The translations under genes and the position numbers were made by a program. Positions 42,355 through 44,745 of a stretch of DNA of 44,745 nt are shown here, piece by piece. A model generated the notes under the pieces. That model had not been told where the DNA came from and ran no database searches. It saw only the letters and a list, made by a program, of their open reading frames with translations. Location: contig CANFOL010000015.1 in the NCBI GenBank assembly GCA_947448695.1, positions 1 to 44,745 on the forward strand, given 5' to 3'. This DNA is from Burkholderiaceae bacterium. Lineage in GTDB: Bacteria > Pseudomonadota > Gammaproteobacteria > Burkholderiales > Burkholderiaceae. Position 1 is the first letter of the stretch; the number at the start of each line of letters is the position of its first letter.

Positions 42355-43347
42355 ATGAATCAAGCTTGGATAAAAAAAGTTGTTATCGGATCGATGTTTT
42401 TTGCACTTATCACACCGTTCATGAATGCGCTTAGTCAGGAATCTGTTCAGCAATATCCGAGTAAGCCCATCTCCATCGTGGTTAACTTTCCCGTGGGTGG
42501 TGGTACTGATATTTTGGCACGCGTTCTGGGCAATGGTTTTAATGACGCCTTTGGACAACCCGCCATCATCGAAAACCGTGTTGGCGCAAGTGGCAATGTC
42601 GGCGCAAAATTAGTTGCAGATAAAGCACCGGATGGTTATACGCTTCTCATGGTCAATAGCTCCTATGCAATTAATCCAGGGGTTTTTGGAAGTATGCCTT
42701 TTGATCCCAAAAAGGATCTAACGCCAATCATTAACGTGGCTTTTGTCCCTTCTGTAATTGTGGTACCTCCAGACTCTCCTTATAAACGCCTTTCAGAGTT
42801 ACTCGCGGCAGCAAAACCCGCGAAAAACTCTATCTCATTTGGCTCTTGTGGCAATGGAACACCACAGCATTTAGCTGGCGCTACGCTTAATCTAGATGCG
42901 AAAACGAATATGACTCATGTGCCTTTTGGTGGTTGTGGACCAGCTCTTCGCGATGTCTTAGGAAGTCAAATACCGATGGCGATTATTACAGCGTCCAGTG
43001 CCGCACCCCATATTAAATCTGGTAAGTTAATTGCTTTGGGGATCACTTCGGCAGAACGTACGGTGCAATTACCCAATATTCCAACAGTTGCAGAACAGGG
43101 CTATCCTGGTTATCAGATTAACCAATGGCACGGATTACTGGTCCCAGCAAAAATGCCCATTGCCTTACAAAACAAAATTTATGAAAATATTTTAAAAATT
43201 GTTCAAACTCCCGAAATAAAAGAAAAACTCATCTCCATGGGCTATACACCCGCTTATGATGATCCGACTGTATTTGGAAAATTGGTGCATTATGATATCG
43301 ACCGATTCTCGAGCCTAACCAAACTGATTGGGCTTAAATCTGATTAA
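42355..43347 (+). CDS. Bug/TctC-family periplasmic solute-binding protein
   Basis: 330 residues: signal peptide (IGSMFFALITPFMNALSQ), then YPSKPISIVVNFPVGGGTD, ENRVGASGNVGA, APDGYTLLMVNS and MTHVPFGGCGPALRDVLG. It has a cysteine pair (FGSCGNGTPQ and FGGCGPA) that could form a disulfide near the ligand loops, unusual among the Bug proteins here. AGGAG precedes the ATG. It lies 110 bases behind the PhnN fusion on the same strand. Bordetella Bug27 binds nicotinate and quinolinate, so a pyridine carboxylate ligand is a reasonable guess given nadC and the enamidase nearby, but is unproven. Confidence 0.92.
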   Translation: MNQAWIKKVVIGSMFFALITPFMNALSQESVQQYPSKPISIVVNFPVGGGTDILARVLGNGFNDAFGQPAIIENRVGASGNVGAKLVADKAPDGYTLLMVNSSYAINPGVFGSMPFDPKKDLTPIINVAFVPSVIVVPPDSPYKRLSELLAAAKPAKNSISFGSCGNGTPQHLAGATLNLDAKTNMTHVPFGGCGPALRDVLGSQIPMAIITASSAAPHIKSGKLIALGITSAERTVQLPNIPTVAEQGYPGYQINQWHGLLVPAKMPIALQNKIYENILKIVQTPEIKEKLISMGYTPAYDDPTVFGKLVHYDIDRFSSLTKLIGLKSD

Positions 43348-43363
43348 TGTTCTTCTTGAGAAC

Positions 43364-43388
43364 ATCAAGCATCTTGATCTGCTTTTTT
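43364..43388 (+). terminator. Tandem hairpins and T-run between convergent genes
   Basis: ATCAAG (43364-43369) pairs with CTTGAT (43373-43378) and is followed by T6 at 43383-43388. Just upstream TGTTCT (43348-43353) pairs with AGAACA (43359-43364). The set ends the rightward Bug transcript; the T-run overlaps the last codons of the convergent enamidase gene. Confidence 0.6.
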
Positions 43389-44580
43389 AATGCCCAAGAA
43401 CTTCTGGTATTTGCGTTGCGGGTGGAGTGTTTCTACTTCTGCCACAACGCACAATACCGTCAATCATGACCATTCCTATTCCAGGAATATCACCCAATTG
43501 AACACTCTCTAATAAAGTTTTACCACTCGTATGCTGGGCACGATCCATAAATACAAAATCCGCACTGCGTCCCACCTCAATTAAACCCGCATTGATTTGA
43601 CGCAGTTTGGCTGTATTGCCAGTGGCAAAACAAAAAACAAACTCAGCCGGAATCGAAGCCATGCTTGAGATCAGAGATATCAAACGAAGTATCCCTAAGG
43701 GTTGAACGCCAGATCCAGCAGGGCCATCCGTTCCTAAAATAACGCGGTGGGGACACTTTAACTGCATCGCAGCTTGAGCAGCTGCAATCGCTACTTTTTC
43801 ATTTCCATTGTGAACAATCTCGATCGCACGAGAAGATTTTTCACACAATTCACAAACATCTTTTTCTGGCAAAGAAGTATGACCGCCATTAATGTGCCCA
43901 ATAATATCGGCATCAGCCTCTAAAATGACATCTTTATCAATCAGTCCTGAACCTGGAATAGAAGGGCCACCCGTATGAATCGTACTCTGGATGCCATACT
44001 TTCTGGCCCATGCAACCATTTCCCGAGCTTCATTGCCCGCCTTCACTGTTCCTAAACCAACCTCTCCCAATAACTTCACTCCAGAGTCAGCAAGCTCCTT
44101 AAAGTCACTTTCAACCATACCTTTTTCAATGATCGGCGCACCAGCCAAAACCTTAACACCATTCGGGCGGAAATTATCATAGGTCCTCTGCGCTGTAATT
44201 GCTAGGGCTTTCAGACCTACAATGTCTTTAGGTCGGCCAGGTAAATGGACCTCTCCAGCAGATACCATGGTTGTCACCCCACCATGCATGGTGGACTCAA
44301 TCCAACCGATTTGATTTTGTCGCGGCGTCCAATCGCCAAAAACAGGATGAACATGACTGTCGATCAGACCAGGAGCAACGCAAGTTTGATGAACATCAAT
44401 GGTGGTTTTCGCCGAGGAAGTATCCAGATCTTTAAATTGACCTACCGCTTGAATCATGCCATCCTGAATCACAATCGTATCCGCCTCAAGGATGGGCTGA
44501 TCAATATTCCCTGACAGTAATAAGCCAATATTTTTAATGACAACTTTGCCAGATTTTCCTTCGAGTGCGATATCAGCCAT
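43387..44580 (-). CDS. Enamidase-like metal-dependent amidohydrolase
   Basis: 397 residues. The binuclear metal site of the family is visible: HVH (76, 78) in LIDSHVHPVFGD, a bridging Glu173 in LLGEVGLGT, His202 in IHTGG, His229 in GHINGG and Asp285 in LGTDGP. TMHGGVTTMVSAGEVHLPGRPKD and the C-terminal SRNTPPA closely resemble enamidase of Eubacterium barkeri, which opens 6-oxo-1,4,5,6-tetrahydronicotinate during nicotinate fermentation. A related cyclic amide or enamide is the likely substrate. The ATG at 44580 is set by AAGGAAT ahead of it. The preceding gene on the strand ends 38 bases upstream. Confidence 0.85.
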   Translation of the reverse strand: MADIALEGKSGKVVIKNIGLLLSGNIDQPILEADTIVIQDGMIQAVGQFKDLDTSSAKTTIDVHQTCVAPGLIDSHVHPVFGDWTPRQNQIGWIESTMHGGVTTMVSAGEVHLPGRPKDIVGLKALAITAQRTYDNFRPNGVKVLAGAPIIEKGMVESDFKELADSGVKLLGEVGLGTVKAGNEAREMVAWARKYGIQSTIHTGGPSIPGSGLIDKDVILEADADIIGHINGGHTSLPEKDVCELCEKSSRAIEIVHNGNEKVAIAAAQAAMQLKCPHRVILGTDGPAGSGVQPLGILRLISLISSMASIPAEFVFCFATGNTAKLRQINAGLIEVGRSADFVFMDRAQHTSGKTLLESVQLGDIPGIGMVMIDGIVRCGRSRNTPPATQIPEVLGH

Positions 44581-44618
44581 ACTTATTCCTTTAAATAAAA
44601 AGACTTTCAATACATTTT

Positions 44619-44745
44619 TTAAACTTGATGACTTGAACTAACGGTTCTTAATACAACTTCATCTATAAAATTACCCCAGTGAGCCAGTTTTGCCTTTGTG
44701 GTAATTTTCTCACCCAAAAAAGCCGTCAAGGTATATTGATTCGAC
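44619..44745 (-). CDS. C-terminal end of an unrecognised gene (cut by window edge)
   Basis: A leftward frame enters from the right edge and ends at TAA 44619-44621. The visible 41 residues include TLTAFLGEKITTKAKLAHWG and NFIDEVVLRTVSSS. This reads like real protein sequence and no other feature explains it. It sits 38 bases before the enamidase-like gene on the same strand, so the two are probably one operon. Family not recognised from this fragment. Confidence 0.65.
   Translation of the reverse strand, partial: SNQYTLTAFLGEKITTKAKLAHWGNFIDEVVLRTVSSSHQV

Overview
The window looks like a chromosomal segment of a low-GC betaproteobacterium of the order Burkholderiales, most likely a freshwater Polynucleobacter-type organism. 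This is an inference. It rests on four full-length tripartite-tricarboxylate-type periplasmic binding proteins (Bug/TctC family, strongly expanded in Burkholderiales) plus the remnant of a fifth, a betaproteobacterial-style AddAB-like pair, and the order trxA - rho - rpmE (type B). No rRNA or tRNA gene and no CRISPR array was seen.

Layout. 1-1.1 kb: the last codons of an IS3-type transposase, then a GNAT toxin / DUF1778 antitoxin pair read leftwards. 1.2-2.3 kb: three small secreted or membrane proteins of unknown function. 2.4-8.7 kb: a two-gene helicase/nuclease operon for double-strand-break repair. 8.8-14.2 kb: housekeeping genes trxA, rho (with a C-rich, G-poor leader) and rpmE, then a GT39-type membrane glycosyltransferase and a MATE exporter. 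14.2-16.1 kb: a Bug protein and a VOC-fold protein, preceded by a Bug gene that has lost its middle. 16.2-18.4 kb: an LVIVD beta-propeller protein and a COG0523 metal-chaperone GTPase. 18.6-21 kb: a Tat-exported dienelactone hydrolase-like enzyme, a YeeE/YedE sulfur transporter and a small lipoprotein. 21.2-24.5 kb: an operon of polysaccharide-deacetylase-like protein, Bug and MmgE/PrpD. 24.6-29.2 kb: a DUF6150 repeat protein, a thioesterase, and an operon of small basic protein, Old-Yellow-Enzyme-type oxidoreductase, Bug and cupin. 29.2-35.9 kb: mostly single genes, including a phosphohistidine-type phosphatase, an MBL-fold hydrolase, a maleylacetoacetate isomerase-like GST, a hydrolase with a full fluoroacetate-dehalogenase active site, an SRAP protein, peptide deformylase and PPK2. 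35.9-44.7 kb: a secreted FAM173-like methyltransferase and a very long amidase read leftwards. Divergent from them are a nadC homologue, a PhnN::nucleotide-phosphorylase fusion and a Bug gene, facing an enamidase-like amidohydrolase and the tail of one more gene.

The most interesting system is at 39.6-42.2 kb. One polypeptide joins a ribose-1,5-bisphosphate kinase (PhnN) to a phosphorylase carrying the archaeal AMP-phosphorylase signature, directly behind a nadC gene with a complete quinolinate phosphoribosyltransferase active site. Read together they suggest nucleoside monophosphate -> ribose 1,5-bisphosphate -> PRPP -> nicotinate mononucleotide, a PRPP-generating shortcut feeding NAD synthesis. 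The nearby enamidase homologue (a family known from nicotinate breakdown) and the Bug gene suggest, more weakly, that the whole right end handles pyridine carboxylates or related N-heterocycles.

Several start sites were moved to ATG, GTG or TTG codons with a visible Shine-Dalgarno sequence or a stop/start overlap; each case is explained in its entry.
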